64,000 bases of DNA from Beijerinckiaceae bacterium (GCA_030684835.1 JAUXWZ010000157.1:1-64000), one strand, 5' to 3'; counted from the first letter of the stretch, positions 27,001 through 36,290 are shown. Program-made: numbers and translations. The notes: a model not told the origin generated them from the sequence alone.

Positions 27001-27907
27001 GGGCAGGCATGAGTCCCTTCGGCTTCACCAGGAGAACGAGCGCCATCAGCATGTACACACCCATAGCGGAAAAGCCTGCGGCAAGGGCATCGGCGTCCGG
27101 CCCTGTCATGAGTTGACGAAACGTCTGCGGCAGAAAGGCGCGCAGCATCGTGTCGACCACACCAACAATCATCGCGCCCACAAAAGCGCCCCGCACGGAG
27201 CCGACCCCGCCTATCACCACAACGACGAACGTCAGAATAAGCACCTGCTCGCCCATGCCCACTTGCACCGACAGGATGGGCCCCGCCATCACGCCAGCAA
27301 GTCCCGCAAGCATTGCGCCCAAGCCAAACAGCGCCGTGTAGAGAAGCCGGATATCAACGCCCAGCGCGCGCACCATGTCGCGGTTTGTGGCGCCAGCGCG
27401 GATCAACATGCCAAGACGCGTGCGCGCGATCAGCAGATAAAGACCAATGGCCGTGAGAAGACCAACGGCGATAATCGCTATCCGGTAAACCGGATAGCGC
27501 ACGTCTCCGAAAAGCAGAATAGAGCCTTCGAGAAAACCCGGTATCTGCACGAACAACGGCTGGCGCCCGAACAGCAGAACGGTGAGCTGGTTGAAAAACA
27601 GGATCAGGCCGAATGTCGCCAGCACCTGATCGAGATGATCACGCGCGTAAAGTTTTCGGATGACGAAAAACTCCATCAGCATGCCGATGGCGCCCGCCGT
27701 CAGCAGCCCCGCGGGCGCGGCGATCAGGAACGAGCCCGTCTTGTTGGCGACCCACGCCATGGCGAAAGCGCCGATCATGTAAAGCGAACCGTGAGCGAGA
27801 TTGATCACGCCCATGATGCCGAAGATCAGCGTGAGGCCGGCAGCGAGCAAAAACAGCATCACGCCAAGCTGCACGCCGTTGAGCGCCTGTTCGATCAGCA
27901 GCGACAT
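26993..27907 (-). CDS. livH: branched-chain-type ABC transporter permease LivH
   Basis: A protein of 304 residues, about eight membrane helices. Family motifs: NGVQLGVMLFLLAAGLTLIFG, GVINLAHGSLYMIGAF and the loop GMLIRAGATNRDMVRALG. It follows livK after 103 bases that contain a 9-bp hairpin, which may lower permease expression relative to the binding protein. Confidence 0.93.
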   Translation of the reverse strand: MSLLIEQALNGVQLGVMLFLLAAGLTLIFGIMGVINLAHGSLYMIGAFAMAWVANKTGSFLIAAPAGLLTAGAIGMLMEFFVIRKLYARDHLDQVLATFGLILFFNQLTVLLFGRQPLFVQIPGFLEGSILLFGDVRYPVYRIAIIAVGLLTAIGLYLLIARTRLGMLIRAGATNRDMVRALGVDIRLLYTALFGLGAMLAGLAGVMAGPILSVQVGMGEQVLILTFVVVVIGGVGSVRGAFVGAMIVGVVDTMLRAFLPQTFRQLMTGPDADALAAGFSAMGVYMLMALVLLVKPKGLMPAHG

Positions 27908-27951
27908 TGACGCATCCGGACGCTTCGCAAAATTATTCCCCCTGACAAATT

Positions 27952-27976
27952 CATGGCCGGAGCAGGCCCGGCCATG
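27952..27976 (-). repeat. inverted repeat in the livK–livH spacer
   Basis: CATGGCCGG and CCGGCCATG, 9-bp perfect stem with a 7-base loop, placed after the livK stop. No strong T-run follows on the minus strand. This is the usual place for an mRNA-stabilising or attenuating hairpin between a binding protein gene and its permeases. Confidence 0.5.
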
Positions 27977-28010
27977 ACAAGTCGATCAGATCACAAACAA
28001 GGCTGCAATC

Positions 28011-29180
28011 TCACATCTTGCAGTCTTTGGCGTAGAAGTCGCTGTGACTTTCAAGAACCTTGCCCTTGGTCACAATGGCGAGGTTGCCGTCAGACGCGCG
28101 CTCGACTCTCAACGAGTACCAGTCGTTGATTGGGTGCTGATTGGGGCCGAACTTGAAATCGCCGCGCACGGATTGAAAATCAGCCTTGCGCATGGCCGCG
28201 CTGAACGCTTTCGTGTCGTCAACCTTGCCGCCGGTCCCCTTCAGCGCCGCGCCAATGGCGCGGGCCGTGTCATAGCCCTGGCTCGCGTAATAGCTCGGGA
28301 TGCGGCCATATTTCTTCTGAAACGCTGCGACGAATTCCTTGTTCGCCGCATTGGGCAAATCCGAATTCCAGTGGCTGGAAATGTGGACGCCCAGCGCAGC
28401 GTCGCCAATCGCCTTGAGGATGACCGAGTCGAGCGAAGGCGAGGCGACAACCATGGGGATGGATTCAAGCAGCCCGGCCTGCTGATACTGGCGCGCGAAT
28501 GTGATGCCGAGCCCGCCCGGATGGAACTGGAAGACGACATCTGGCTTGGCGGCGCGCACCTGCGCCATTTCCGGCGCGAAGTCCGTCTGGTCGAGGCGCG
28601 TATAAATTTCGCCGACAACCTCACCCTTGAAGAAGCGTTTGAAGCCCGCGATAGCGTCACGCCCGGCCTGATAATTGGGCGCCAGCACCACGGCGCGTTT
28701 GAAGCCAAGGTTTGTGGCGTTCTGGCCCGCGCTCTCGTGCAGCGTGTCGTTCTGCCAGGACACGACGAAGTAATTTGCGTGGCACTCCTTGCCCGCAAAG
28801 TTTGACGGCCCCGCGTTGGGACTCACATAAATGCCGCCGTTGTCCAGCACGTCCGGCACAACTGCGCCGGCGACGTTGGAGAAAATGATGCCGGTGAGAA
28901 GCCTCACGCGCTCTGTCTTCATGAAGCGCTCGGCGATCTCCTTGCCCTGCCCCGGCTTCAAGGCGTCGTCTTCGACGAGCACCTGCACGGGCACGCCGCC
29001 GAGCTTGCCGCCTTCCATCTCGATCGCAAGATTGAACGCGTCGCGCACATCCGCGCCGAGATAACCTCCCGGTCCCGACAACGTCGTCACCATGCCGATC
29101 TTGACCGGCTGCTGCGCCATGGCCGGCGCATATGAGAGCAGCGCGAACGCGGCACCCGAGACAAATCCCTTCAAAGTCAT
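28011..29180 (-). CDS. Liv-type ABC transporter substrate-binding protein
   Basis: A protein of 389 residues. A Sec signal peptide occupies about 1-23 (MTLKGFVSGAA, cleavage near APAMAQ), followed by a type I periplasmic binding fold (Peripla_BP_6) starting VKIGMVTTLSGPGGYLG. The ATG at 29180 has GGAGGG 6 bases before it; upstream starts lack a signal peptide. It delivers the ligand to LivHMGF. It is encoded between a ring-cleavage dioxygenase and the permeases, so the ligand may be an aromatic acid. Confidence 0.92.
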   Translation of the reverse strand: MTLKGFVSGAAFALLSYAPAMAQQPVKIGMVTTLSGPGGYLGADVRDAFNLAIEMEGGKLGGVPVQVLVEDDALKPGQGKEIAERFMKTERVRLLTGIIFSNVAGAVVPDVLDNGGIYVSPNAGPSNFAGKECHANYFVVSWQNDTLHESAGQNATNLGFKRAVVLAPNYQAGRDAIAGFKRFFKGEVVGEIYTRLDQTDFAPEMAQVRAAKPDVVFQFHPGGLGITFARQYQQAGLLESIPMVVASPSLDSVILKAIGDAALGVHISSHWNSDLPNAANKEFVAAFQKKYGRIPSYYASQGYDTARAIGAALKGTGGKVDDTKAFSAAMRKADFQSVRGDFKFGPNQHPINDWYSLRVERASDGNLAIVTKGKVLESHSDFYAKDCKM

Positions 29181-29230
29181 CAAAACCCTCCAGAAATTCA
29201 TTGAATCAGCCAAACGAGCGAGACCGCCGT

Positions 29231-29779
29231 TTATAGTTTCACCCACCCATCAGGGGGCTTCTTGCCTGGATGCAGCGCGCCGCAGTTCGGGCACGTGCGC
29301 TTCTTTTCATCTGCAAAAAACGCCTCGTAAAGAGGCGGCAGGTCGCGCACGATGTTTTCAACTGTCACTTCGATGCGATGCAGTTTTGTGCCGCATTCAA
29401 AGCAGAACCACTCGAACCCATCCACCGTCCCGGGTGGACGCGACGGCTCGACGACAAGGCCAATTGAACCCTCTTGGGGACGCTGCGGCGAATGGCGCAC
29501 ATGCGCGGGCAGCATGAAAACTTCGCCCTCGCGGATCGGCACGTCATAGAACTTGCCCTCGTCGTAAACCTTGAGGACCATGTCGCCCTTGAGTTGATAG
29601 AAGAACTCTTCCACCGGATCATCATGATAATCGGCGCGCGCATTGGGCCCGCCCACGACCTGCACGATCGTGTCCGTGCCTTCAAACACCAACTTGTTGC
29701 CGACAGGCGGCTTCAAGAGATGCTTGTGCTCGTCGATCCATTTCTGGAAATTGAACGCCTTCAGGCGACCCGTCTGCAT
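29231..29779 (-). CDS. nbaC: 3-hydroxyanthranilate 3,4-dioxygenase
   Basis: A protein of 182 residues, the usual bacterial length. Fe(II) ligands His52, Glu58 and His96 are offset by one from the Cupriavidus enzyme; Arg48, Arg100 and Glu111 fit the substrate site. The C-terminal rubredoxin-like metal site is present as CFEC (126-129) and CPNC. The enzyme opens the ring of 3-hydroxyanthranilate to 2-amino-3-carboxymuconate semialdehyde in tryptophan or 2-nitrobenzoate catabolism. The usual partners (decarboxylase NbaD, dehydrogenase NbaE) are absent from the window. It lies 21 bases after the aldolase-like gene and 50 before livK. Confidence 0.92.
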   Translation of the reverse strand: MQTGRLKAFNFQKWIDEHKHLLKPPVGNKLVFEGTDTIVQVVGGPNARADYHDDPVEEFFYQLKGDMVLKVYDEGKFYDVPIREGEVFMLPAHVRHSPQRPQEGSIGLVVEPSRPPGTVDGFEWFCFECGTKLHRIEVTVENIVRDLPPLYEAFFADEKKRTCPNCGALHPGKKPPDGWVKL

Positions 29780-29800
29780 CGCGCTAAACTCCTGCGGTGA

Positions 29801-30781
29801 TCATGCCGCGTTGCTGCCCGTAGACGCAAGACCCAGGCCGCATTCGCAGAACGCCTTGCGGATCGCGTCTTTTTCAACTTCGGCCAGCGCCAGCATCGGG
29901 CGACGCACCGTTCCGCCACACTGGCCAAGAAGATCTTGCCAGTATTTGGAATGTGCTTGGGGCTTTTCCTTCGGCGTGGTGGACCGGATAGCATGGCGGA
30001 CAGGATCGAGACTGTCGCGAATTATCTTCGCCTCATCGATGCGACCCGCAAACGCAAGGTCCGTGTATTCGCGCATACGGCGGTCGGTCTTCGTCTGCAA
30101 CAGATACGGCGGCGATGAGCACAGATAAAGCCGCCAACCTAGCTCCACCACGTTGTCGAACCATTCCTCTTCCGAGGCGGTCGAGACGATGAGTCGATCT
30201 CCCGCAAGGCGCGTCAGCTTGGAATACATCTCGCGCGGCACGGAATACTTGATCGCGACGACGTTGGGAATGTCTGCCAGTCGCGCACACAATTCCGGGC
30301 TCAGCAAATAGCCGGAATCGGGATGGCTCCACAGCGCGATGCCAAGATTCACCTGCTCGCTGATATATTTGTAATATTCGTAGATGGTTTCGTCGTGCGC
30401 CTTGAGGAAGTGGAGCACCGGCGCGTGAACGACAATGCTTTCCGCGCCAATCGCCTCGGCATACTTTGCAAGCTCGATGACGATGTCCATGTTCTGATCC
30501 GAACAGGACATGATCGCTTTCGTCCCCGCGCGCTGGCTTTCTTCCAGCGCGAGTCGGAACAGGAGTTTGCGCTCGTCCAGCGAGAGGGCGAAGAATTCGC
30601 CCTGCTTGCCGGCGATAAAGACGCCGTCGACCCCCAGATCGTTGAACCAGTGGCGCAGGTTGGCGCGCAGGCCCGCCTCATCAATGGACATATCAGCGCG
30701 AAAGGGTGTGAGCGCAGCCGCCCAGATGCCCCGCATATTCTCGCGAGCCCAGTCCTTTGCGTCTTGCCGTCTGTAGGCCAT
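29801..30781 (-). CDS. DapA family aldolase/hydro-lyase
   Basis: A protein of 326 residues, N-acetylneuraminate lyase/dihydrodipicolinate synthase superfamily. The Schiff-base Lys is in VVAIKYS; GVDGVFIAGKQGEFFAL replaces the usual GTTGE region with KQGE, so it is not a lysine-pathway DapA. GGAGGG precedes the ATG. It is the first gene of the operon that includes 3-hydroxyanthranilate dioxygenase. Catabolic relatives cleave or hydrate pyruvate adducts of aromatic degradation; a similar role is likely but the substrate is unknown. Confidence 0.83.
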   Translation of the reverse strand: MAYRRQDAKDWARENMRGIWAAALTPFRADMSIDEAGLRANLRHWFNDLGVDGVFIAGKQGEFFALSLDERKLLFRLALEESQRAGTKAIMSCSDQNMDIVIELAKYAEAIGAESIVVHAPVLHFLKAHDETIYEYYKYISEQVNLGIALWSHPDSGYLLSPELCARLADIPNVVAIKYSVPREMYSKLTRLAGDRLIVSTASEEEWFDNVVELGWRLYLCSSPPYLLQTKTDRRMREYTDLAFAGRIDEAKIIRDSLDPVRHAIRSTTPKEKPQAHSKYWQDLLGQCGGTVRRPMLALAEVEKDAIRKAFCECGLGLASTGSNAA

Positions 30782-30946
30782 GCCTCACCCTCCGAACCGG
30801 GACCATTGCGCCCGGCTTCCTGCGCCGCGTCAATGGGGAATAGTAGGGCTTTTCAATGCGCGCAACCGAGATTGGGACGACATGTTCGCAAGCGCAGCGC
30901 AGTTGCGGCTTAGGAAGGCGCCGGGGCCGCATGTCGAACGTTAGCC

Positions 30947-31185
30947 TATAAAAAGAGGCCGGGCCATTTCTGACCCGGCGAGGCGGCGCCACTGGCGCGG
31001 GAGGAACGGAGCAAACCATGGAGCGGGGCGCAAACGGCGCGATCAGCATGTTTAAACACAGCGAAAACAAGCCGCGTTCCGCGCAAAACTCGTAGCCTGT
31101 GAGAAAGCGCCCGTGAGCTGCCTCGTCCCCCCTTCGTCCTGCTCTCTGTTTTCACGGGCAGATCCCGCGGAGGCTAGGAGTTCGA
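30947..31185 (-). ncRNA. candidate small RNA or attenuated leader upstream of the aldolase gene
   Basis: On the minus strand the region forms nested pairing: TAGCCT (near 31177) with AGGCTA (near 31092), and inside it GCCCGTGA with TCACGGGC, 8 perfect pairs around a 35-base purine-rich loop. About 120 bases later an intrinsic terminator ends the transcript at about 30948, 167 bases before the aldolase ATG. No protein family fits the 69-codon frame covering it. It could be an independent small RNA or a leader controlling the aldolase–dioxygenase–Liv operon. The remaining bases to 31441 hold no gene that I can see. Confidence 0.4.
30948..30979 (-). terminator. intrinsic terminator, leftward
   Basis: On the minus strand: stem GCCGGG/CCCGGC with a 10-base loop, followed by CTCTTTTTAT. 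No protein gene ends here, so it should end a non-coding transcript or act as an attenuator. Confidence 0.65.
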
Positions 31186-31441
31186 TTATTGTGCGCCCAC
31201 ATTTCACGATCGTCCAGCGCTTCGTGGCTGCGACTTAGGGATGAAGGAGCGCCCTCCCAACAAGCCCAGGCTTTGCCACAAACAAGTTGGATCATAGCGA
31301 CCCGACCGCCGATTCATGACGGCAACATACTAAGCTACACGGCGCGGTTCAGATGCTGTAAGATTATATCCAAGGTTTTGGCCGAACGCTGTCCTGCGTC
31401 CCGCAATTGACGCGCTTTGGAACACCAGGGCTGGAGCGATC

Positions 31442-32746
31442 ATGAAAAAGCACATTGCGCTTCGCTGGACGGCGCTTCTCTTCGCGCTCGCTGCAGCGGG
31501 GCTTGCCGCCTGGTACATCGTCACCGCGCCGAAAACCCTCAAGATTGCGGCAGGGCCGGAAGGGTCCATGCAGATCCGGTTTCTTCAATCGCTGGCGCGC
31601 TCGCTGGTTGAACACAGGGAATCTGTTCGTCTGGAAATAGTCACCACGCCCGATTCGCCCTCTGCCGCAAAGGCGCTTGAGTCCGGCAAGGTAGAGCTTG
31701 CGCTCTTGCGCAGCGACGATCCGACGTCGACAGAGGCGCGCTCCATCGTTGTGATTCAGAAGCGCCACGTGTTCCTCGTCGCCCGCCAGGATCGCGTGGT
31801 GAAGGATTGGGCGGACCTGCGCTCGCGGCGCCTGGGTATCGTGCGCGGCGACTCGGACAATAATCGTCCGCTTGTCGAGCGCGTGCTCGCGCAGTACGGC
31901 GTGGACGCTGGCGAAGTCAGCTTGCAGGAAATCGCGATGCAGGGCACGACCGACGCACTCGCGTCGGGTGCGGTCGATGCGCTTGTGTTTGTTGGGTTCC
32001 CCGGCGCCCGGCTGCGGCAGGTGCTGATGCAGGTGACGCAAGGGCGCGGGACGCCCATTGCAGTGATCGGCGTCTCCAACGCTGGCGCCCTCGCCTTCCG
32101 ATATCGCGATCTTGAAACCACGCAGCTGCCAGCCGGCGTGTTCAGTGGGTCTCCGCCCCTGCCGCCCACCACCATCGAAACGATCGCGATTACGCACGAA
32201 ATCACGGCGACGTCAGACCTCGACGAGTCGGTTGCGACAAACCTCACGCGAACACTGATCGAAGCGGCAACGCGAATTCGCCGTCTGGAGAATACCGCTT
32301 TCAACGTAGAGGCGCCGCCTGTGGACAGACCGCGCCGCTATCAGCCGCACGCGGGCACGGCGGCCTTTGTGAACGACGAGGTGACTGGGTTTCTTGACAC
32401 CTACAGTGAATACATTTGGTTCTTGCTGTTCGGACTGAGCATCGTGGGGTCCTCAATCACCGGGTTTCTCGGTTGGGCCGGATTACGGCAAGAGGCAGAG
32501 AAGCCGGACGTGCAACACATATTGCCCGCACTGCTGGACAGGCTGGAAATTGCGCACACGGCAGAAGATGTGGATCGCATCGAGGAAGAGTTCGACGTCC
32601 TCGTAAAACTACTGATCAGAAATTACGTGCGCAGCGGTCTGGAAAATGGCGCCGGTGGTGACCCAGAACCCATGATTCGCATGTTCGAACGCCTGGTGGA
32701 CAGGCAGCGTGCGCGACTTGCAGCCCTGCAATTTGCCGCTCAATAG
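31442..32746 (+). CDS. TAXI family TRAP-type solute-binding protein, membrane-anchored
   Basis: A protein of 434 residues. An N-terminal membrane segment or signal (about 9-28) is followed by LKIAAGPEGSM, the usual start of TAXI (TRAP-associated extracytoplasmic immunogenic) binding folds. A second membrane helix lies at about 321-345 (FLLFGLSIVGSSITGFLG) and a cytoplasmic, acidic C-terminal tail of about 90 residues follows. This two-membrane-segment layout is found in TAXI proteins without TRAP permeases. No TRAP permease is nearby. GGAG precedes the ATG. The ligand is unknown. Confidence 0.82.
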   Translation: MKKHIALRWTALLFALAAAGLAAWYIVTAPKTLKIAAGPEGSMQIRFLQSLARSLVEHRESVRLEIVTTPDSPSAAKALESGKVELALLRSDDPTSTEARSIVVIQKRHVFLVARQDRVVKDWADLRSRRLGIVRGDSDNNRPLVERVLAQYGVDAGEVSLQEIAMQGTTDALASGAVDALVFVGFPGARLRQVLMQVTQGRGTPIAVIGVSNAGALAFRYRDLETTQLPAGVFSGSPPLPPTTIETIAITHEITATSDLDESVATNLTRTLIEAATRIRRLENTAFNVEAPPVDRPRRYQPHAGTAAFVNDEVTGFLDTYSEYIWFLLFGLSIVGSSITGFLGWAGLRQEAEKPDVQHILPALLDRLEIAHTAEDVDRIEEEFDVLVKLLIRNYVRSGLENGAGGDPEPMIRMFERLVDRQRARLAALQFAAQ

Positions 32747-32892
32747 GTCGGCCAGCAGGTTGCCTCGCTTGCGCTCTTGAATTTATCTAAATCATCCGTA
32801 ACTGGACGCACGGCGTTCGCATGGGTATTGCTTGCGCGCAAATGAAGTCCGCCAAACCGGTAACCGGAGGCGAACGAGGGGGAGATCAAAGC

Positions 32893-33657
32893 ATGGTGCT
32901 CGTCGAAACGCGCGCCCTCGTCAAACGTTTCGGGGCGTTTACCGCCGTCGACGGCATATCGTTCAAGGTGGAACGCGGCGAAGTTGTCGGTTTTCTGGGA
33001 CCCAATGGCGCGGGCAAATCAACGACCATGAAAGTCATCGCCGGCTTTCTGGAGCCGACGGAAGGCTCTGCCTACGTCGCTGGCCACGACAGCCAGCTAG
33101 ACCCGGTCGCCGCCCGTCAGCGCCTCGGCTATCTGCCGGAAGGCGCGCCGGCCTACCCCGACATGACCGTCGGCGCCTTTCTCGAATTCGTGGCCGCGAT
33201 GCGCGGTCTCTCCAAGCCCACCACCCGCGAGCGTCTTGGCGAACTCGTCGAGCGAATCGACCTCGCCGAGGTCTGGGGTCGGCGTATCGAGGCGCTCTCC
33301 AAGGGCTTCAAGCGCCGCGTCGGCATCGCGCAGGCCCTGGTCCATGATCCCGACGTGCTGATTCTGGATGAGCCGACCGACGGCCTCGATCCAAACCAGA
33401 AGCACGAGATGCGCGAACTCATCCGCACGCTCGCGCCCAACAAGGCCATCGTCGTCTCGACCCACATCCTTGAAGAAGTCGAGGCGATCTGCACCCGCGC
33501 CATCATCATCGCGCGCGGCAAGCTGATGGCCGACTCCACCCCGGCGGAAATTCTGGCGCGGGCCCCTGCCCGCGATCCGGCGATCCAGCAGCTGGTGCGC
33601 ACGACACCGCTGGAAGACGCCTTCCGTCACATTACGCTCGAATCCGCAGGGTCCTGA
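32893..33657 (+). CDS. GldA-like ABC transporter ATP-binding protein
   Basis: A protein of 254 residues. Walker A GPNGAGKST, signature LSKGFKRRVGIAQAL, Walker B LILDEPTDGLDP and an H-loop in VSTHILEEVE. The ATG at 32893 is chosen for the GGGGGAG about 8 bases before it; the earlier ATG at 32821 adds 24 unmatched residues. It heads an operon with a GldF-like permease, a GldG-like protein and a DUF4340 protein. Such ABC exporters are known for gliding in Bacteroidetes, but wide in other phyla with unknown substrate. Confidence 0.9.
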   Translation: MVLVETRALVKRFGAFTAVDGISFKVERGEVVGFLGPNGAGKSTTMKVIAGFLEPTEGSAYVAGHDSQLDPVAARQRLGYLPEGAPAYPDMTVGAFLEFVAAMRGLSKPTTRERLGELVERIDLAEVWGRRIEALSKGFKRRVGIAQALVHDPDVLILDEPTDGLDPNQKHEMRELIRTLAPNKAIVVSTHILEEVEAICTRAIIIARGKLMADSTPAEILARAPARDPAIQQLVRTTPLEDAFRHITLESAGS

Positions 33658-33660
33658 GCC

Positions 33661-34395
33661 ATGAGCAAAACTCTTCTGGTATTCCGGCGTGAATTCGCCG
33701 GCTATTTCGCAACACCGCTCGCAACCGTGTTCCTTGTGGTCTTTCTTGCCGTTTCGGCGGGGATGACCTTTTTCGTCGCGAACTTCTTTGATCGCGGCCA
33801 GGCGGACATGAACGCGTTCTTCCTCTGGCATCCCTGGCTCTATCTCGTGTTGATGCCCGCCATCGGCATGCGCCTTTGGGCGGAAGAGCGCCGCTCCGGC
33901 ACGATAGAACTGCTGATGACGTTGCCCGTGCGGCCGTGGCAACTTGTGGTCGGCAAATGGCTCGCCGCGTGGGCCTTCGCAGGCCTCGCGCTTGCTCTTT
34001 CGGCGCCGCTCTGGATCACGGTCAATTATCTTGGCTCCCCCGACAATGGCGTAATTCTGGCCTGCTACATCGGTTCGTGGCTCATGGCGGGCTCGTTTCT
34101 CGCGATCTCGGCCTGCGTGTCGGCGCTCACCAAGAACCAGGTGCTCGCCTTCATCGGCGCGGTGGTCGCCGGCTTCGTCTTTGTGATGGCGGGCTTCGAT
34201 CTCGTGCTTGCGGCAGTGCGTCCGTGGGCGCCCGATATCGTGGTGCAGGCGATCGCATCGATGTCATTCATCGGACATTTCCAGCGCATCACCGACGGCG
34301 TCCTCGAAGTCCCCGCGCTGGTGTTCTTCATCTCACTCATCGTGTTCGCGCTCTGGCTCAACGTCCAGGCGCTTGACGCGCGCAAGGCTGCGTGA
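33661..34395 (+). CDS. GldF-like ABC-2 permease
   Basis: A protein of 244 residues with six membrane helices. It includes FRREFAGYFATPLATVFL at the start and MRLWAEERRSGTIELLMTLPV, the conserved ABC-2 permease segment after helix two. It begins 3 bases after the ATPase stop. It forms the membrane part of the exporter. Confidence 0.9.
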   Translation: MSKTLLVFRREFAGYFATPLATVFLVVFLAVSAGMTFFVANFFDRGQADMNAFFLWHPWLYLVLMPAIGMRLWAEERRSGTIELLMTLPVRPWQLVVGKWLAAWAFAGLALALSAPLWITVNYLGSPDNGVILACYIGSWLMAGSFLAISACVSALTKNQVLAFIGAVVAGFVFVMAGFDLVLAAVRPWAPDIVVQAIASMSFIGHFQRITDGVLEVPALVFFISLIVFALWLNVQALDARKAA

Positions 34396-34402
34396 GGCAA
34401 TC

Positions 34403-36280
34403 ATGAACAAGAACAGATTTCAAACCGGACGCATCGTGATCGTCGGCGCCATTCTGGCCGCTGTCCTTTTCGGATGCATCAACATCATCAGCTCGCACCT
34501 CTTCCGCTCGGCGCGCATCGACCTGACCCAGCAGAAACTCTATTCGCTGAGCGAGGGCACAAAGCAATTGCTTGCCGAGATTCAGGAGCCCGTGCGTTTC
34601 CGCTTTTTCATGTCGTCAGGCCTGACAAAGGAAGCGCCGCAGCTGGCGGCCTTCTCGCAGCGCCTGCGCTCGATGCTGGATTCATACGTGGCCGGCTCCA
34701 ACGGCAAGATCATCATCGAGACGATTGATCCCAAGCCCTATTCCGAAGAGGAAGATCGCGCCGTCGCGTTCGGGGTCAGCCCCATCCGTTCGCAATCGGG
34801 CGACCGCATGTTCTTTGGCCTCGCCGCCACGAACTCGACGGATGGCAAGGCAGTCATCGGTTCGTTCTCGCCCGAGCGCGAAGCGTTTCTGGAATACGAC
34901 CTGACCCGCCTCGTTTCCGAACTCGGACGTCGCGGCAAGCCCGTCGTCGCCCTGTTCGATGGGTTGGGCCTCACTGGCAACCCGCAGACAGGCCAGCGCG
35001 AGCAGCAAGTGCTCACGCAGATGAAGCAATTCTTCGACGTGACCATTGTGCCGGCGGACGCTGAGAAACTGCCGGACAACACGCGCGTCGTGATGGTCGT
35101 TCATCCGCAGAACATTGGCGACAAAACGCTCTACGCTATCGACCAATGGGCGCTGTCGGGCGGCGCTACGCTGATCTTCGTTGATCCGAACGCAGAAAAT
35201 CAGATGGGGCAACGCGGCGCACCGCCGCCAGAACCCGCCTCCACCCTGCCGAAACTTTTCGAAGCGTGGGGCGTCGGCTTCGATACGAATCAGGCGGTCG
35301 CCGATCCCGGCTTCGCCTTGCAGACAGAGCGCACGATCAACGGCCGCCCGACGCCGATGATCAACCTGCCCTGGCTGGCCATCCGCAACGAGGGATTGCG
35401 CAAGGACGAAGCGATCCTCGCGCAACTTTCCGCGATCGTTGTCACGACGGCTGGCACGCTCACCACGAACAAGGACGGCGTGTCGATCCGGCCGCTCCTG
35501 ATGGCCTCGGCTGAAGGCGGCCTATTGCCCGTTTCGGCCACCAAAGATCGCACGACCGACATGCGCACGCTGCTCGACAGCATCGAGCGCGCGCCGCGCA
35601 CGCTGGTGATCGGCGGACGCCTCACTGGCGAAATTGAGGGCGCGTTCAAGGAAAGGCCGGAAGGCGTCGAGAGCAAGGACGCGCACCTGGGCAGAAGCGC
35701 CAAGCCCGCAAACGTCATCCTCGTCGCCGATGCTGACATGCTGATGGACCGCAACTGGGTGCAGCGCCGCAACGTGCTGGGCTCCGAAGTGGCGCAGGCC
35801 TTCGCCAACAATGGCGATTTCGTCATCAACGCCATCGAGCAGATGACGGGCGGCGCAGCGCTGGCCGACTTGCGTGGACGCGGCGTCTCCTGGCGCCCGT
35901 TCGAGCTTATCCAGCGCATGGAAACAGAAGCCGACCGCAGGTTCCGCTCGAAGGAGCAGGCCCTGCAGGAGAAGCTCAAGACGACCGAGCAGCAACTCAC
36001 GGAACTTGGCCGCGGCAAGCAAGGCGCGACCGAAGTTCTCACGCGCGAGCAGATGGAAACCATCGAAAAGTTCAAGAGTGAACTTCTCGCCACCCGTGAA
36101 GAATTGCGCCTGACGCAATTCGCGCTGCGCAGCGATGTAGACCGGCTAAAGAGCAGGCTCACTGCGATTAACGTCGCAGGCGTGCCGCTCGTCGTCGGTC
36201 TGATCGCGCTCTTCTTTGCAATGCGCCGGACACGGCGCACTCCTCCCGGCGGCAAGCCGAACCCCGACACGATCGCCTGA
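34403..36280 (+). CDS. GldG-like ABC auxiliary protein
   Basis: A protein of 625 residues. A membrane helix at about 11-30 is followed by RIDLTQQKLYSLSEGTKQLL, the standard opening of GldG/ABC-auxiliary proteins. A long extracytoplasmic domain follows, then a coiled coil at about 515-590 rich in Glu, Lys and Gln, and a C-terminal membrane helix (VPLVVGLIALFFAMRR). The start at 34403 has GAGG before it; the frame is open further upstream inside gldF but without family match. It probably forms part of the exporter at the periplasmic face. Confidence 0.9.
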   Translation: MNKNRFQTGRIVIVGAILAAVLFGCINIISSHLFRSARIDLTQQKLYSLSEGTKQLLAEIQEPVRFRFFMSSGLTKEAPQLAAFSQRLRSMLDSYVAGSNGKIIIETIDPKPYSEEEDRAVAFGVSPIRSQSGDRMFFGLAATNSTDGKAVIGSFSPEREAFLEYDLTRLVSELGRRGKPVVALFDGLGLTGNPQTGQREQQVLTQMKQFFDVTIVPADAEKLPDNTRVVMVVHPQNIGDKTLYAIDQWALSGGATLIFVDPNAENQMGQRGAPPPEPASTLPKLFEAWGVGFDTNQAVADPGFALQTERTINGRPTPMINLPWLAIRNEGLRKDEAILAQLSAIVVTTAGTLTTNKDGVSIRPLLMASAEGGLLPVSATKDRTTDMRTLLDSIERAPRTLVIGGRLTGEIEGAFKERPEGVESKDAHLGRSAKPANVILVADADMLMDRNWVQRRNVLGSEVAQAFANNGDFVINAIEQMTGGAALADLRGRGVSWRPFELIQRMETEADRRFRSKEQALQEKLKTTEQQLTELGRGKQGATEVLTREQMETIEKFKSELLATREELRLTQFALRSDVDRLKSRLTAINVAGVPLVVGLIALFFAMRRTRRTPPGGKPNPDTIA

Positions 36281-36290
36281 GGTTGATCAC

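Noticed and set aside
26822-27910. 362-codon rightward frame opposite livH and livM
   Set aside because: Antisense shadow of two permease genes with clear family motifs.
31085-31150. Two ACGA motifs (GGACGAAGG and GGGGACGAGG) resembling guanidine-II riboswitch loops
   Set aside because: The flanking bases do not form the two small hairpins that the riboswitch needs.
30946-31155. 69-codon leftward frame covering the candidate small RNA
   Set aside because: Its last codons coincide with the terminator hairpin and T-run, and the protein is Arg-rich with no known family; more likely a shadow of the RNA.
31263-31294. A further TGATCC box on the minus strand
   Set aside because: At 18 bases from it there is no TA-type -10 box, unlike the three accepted sites.
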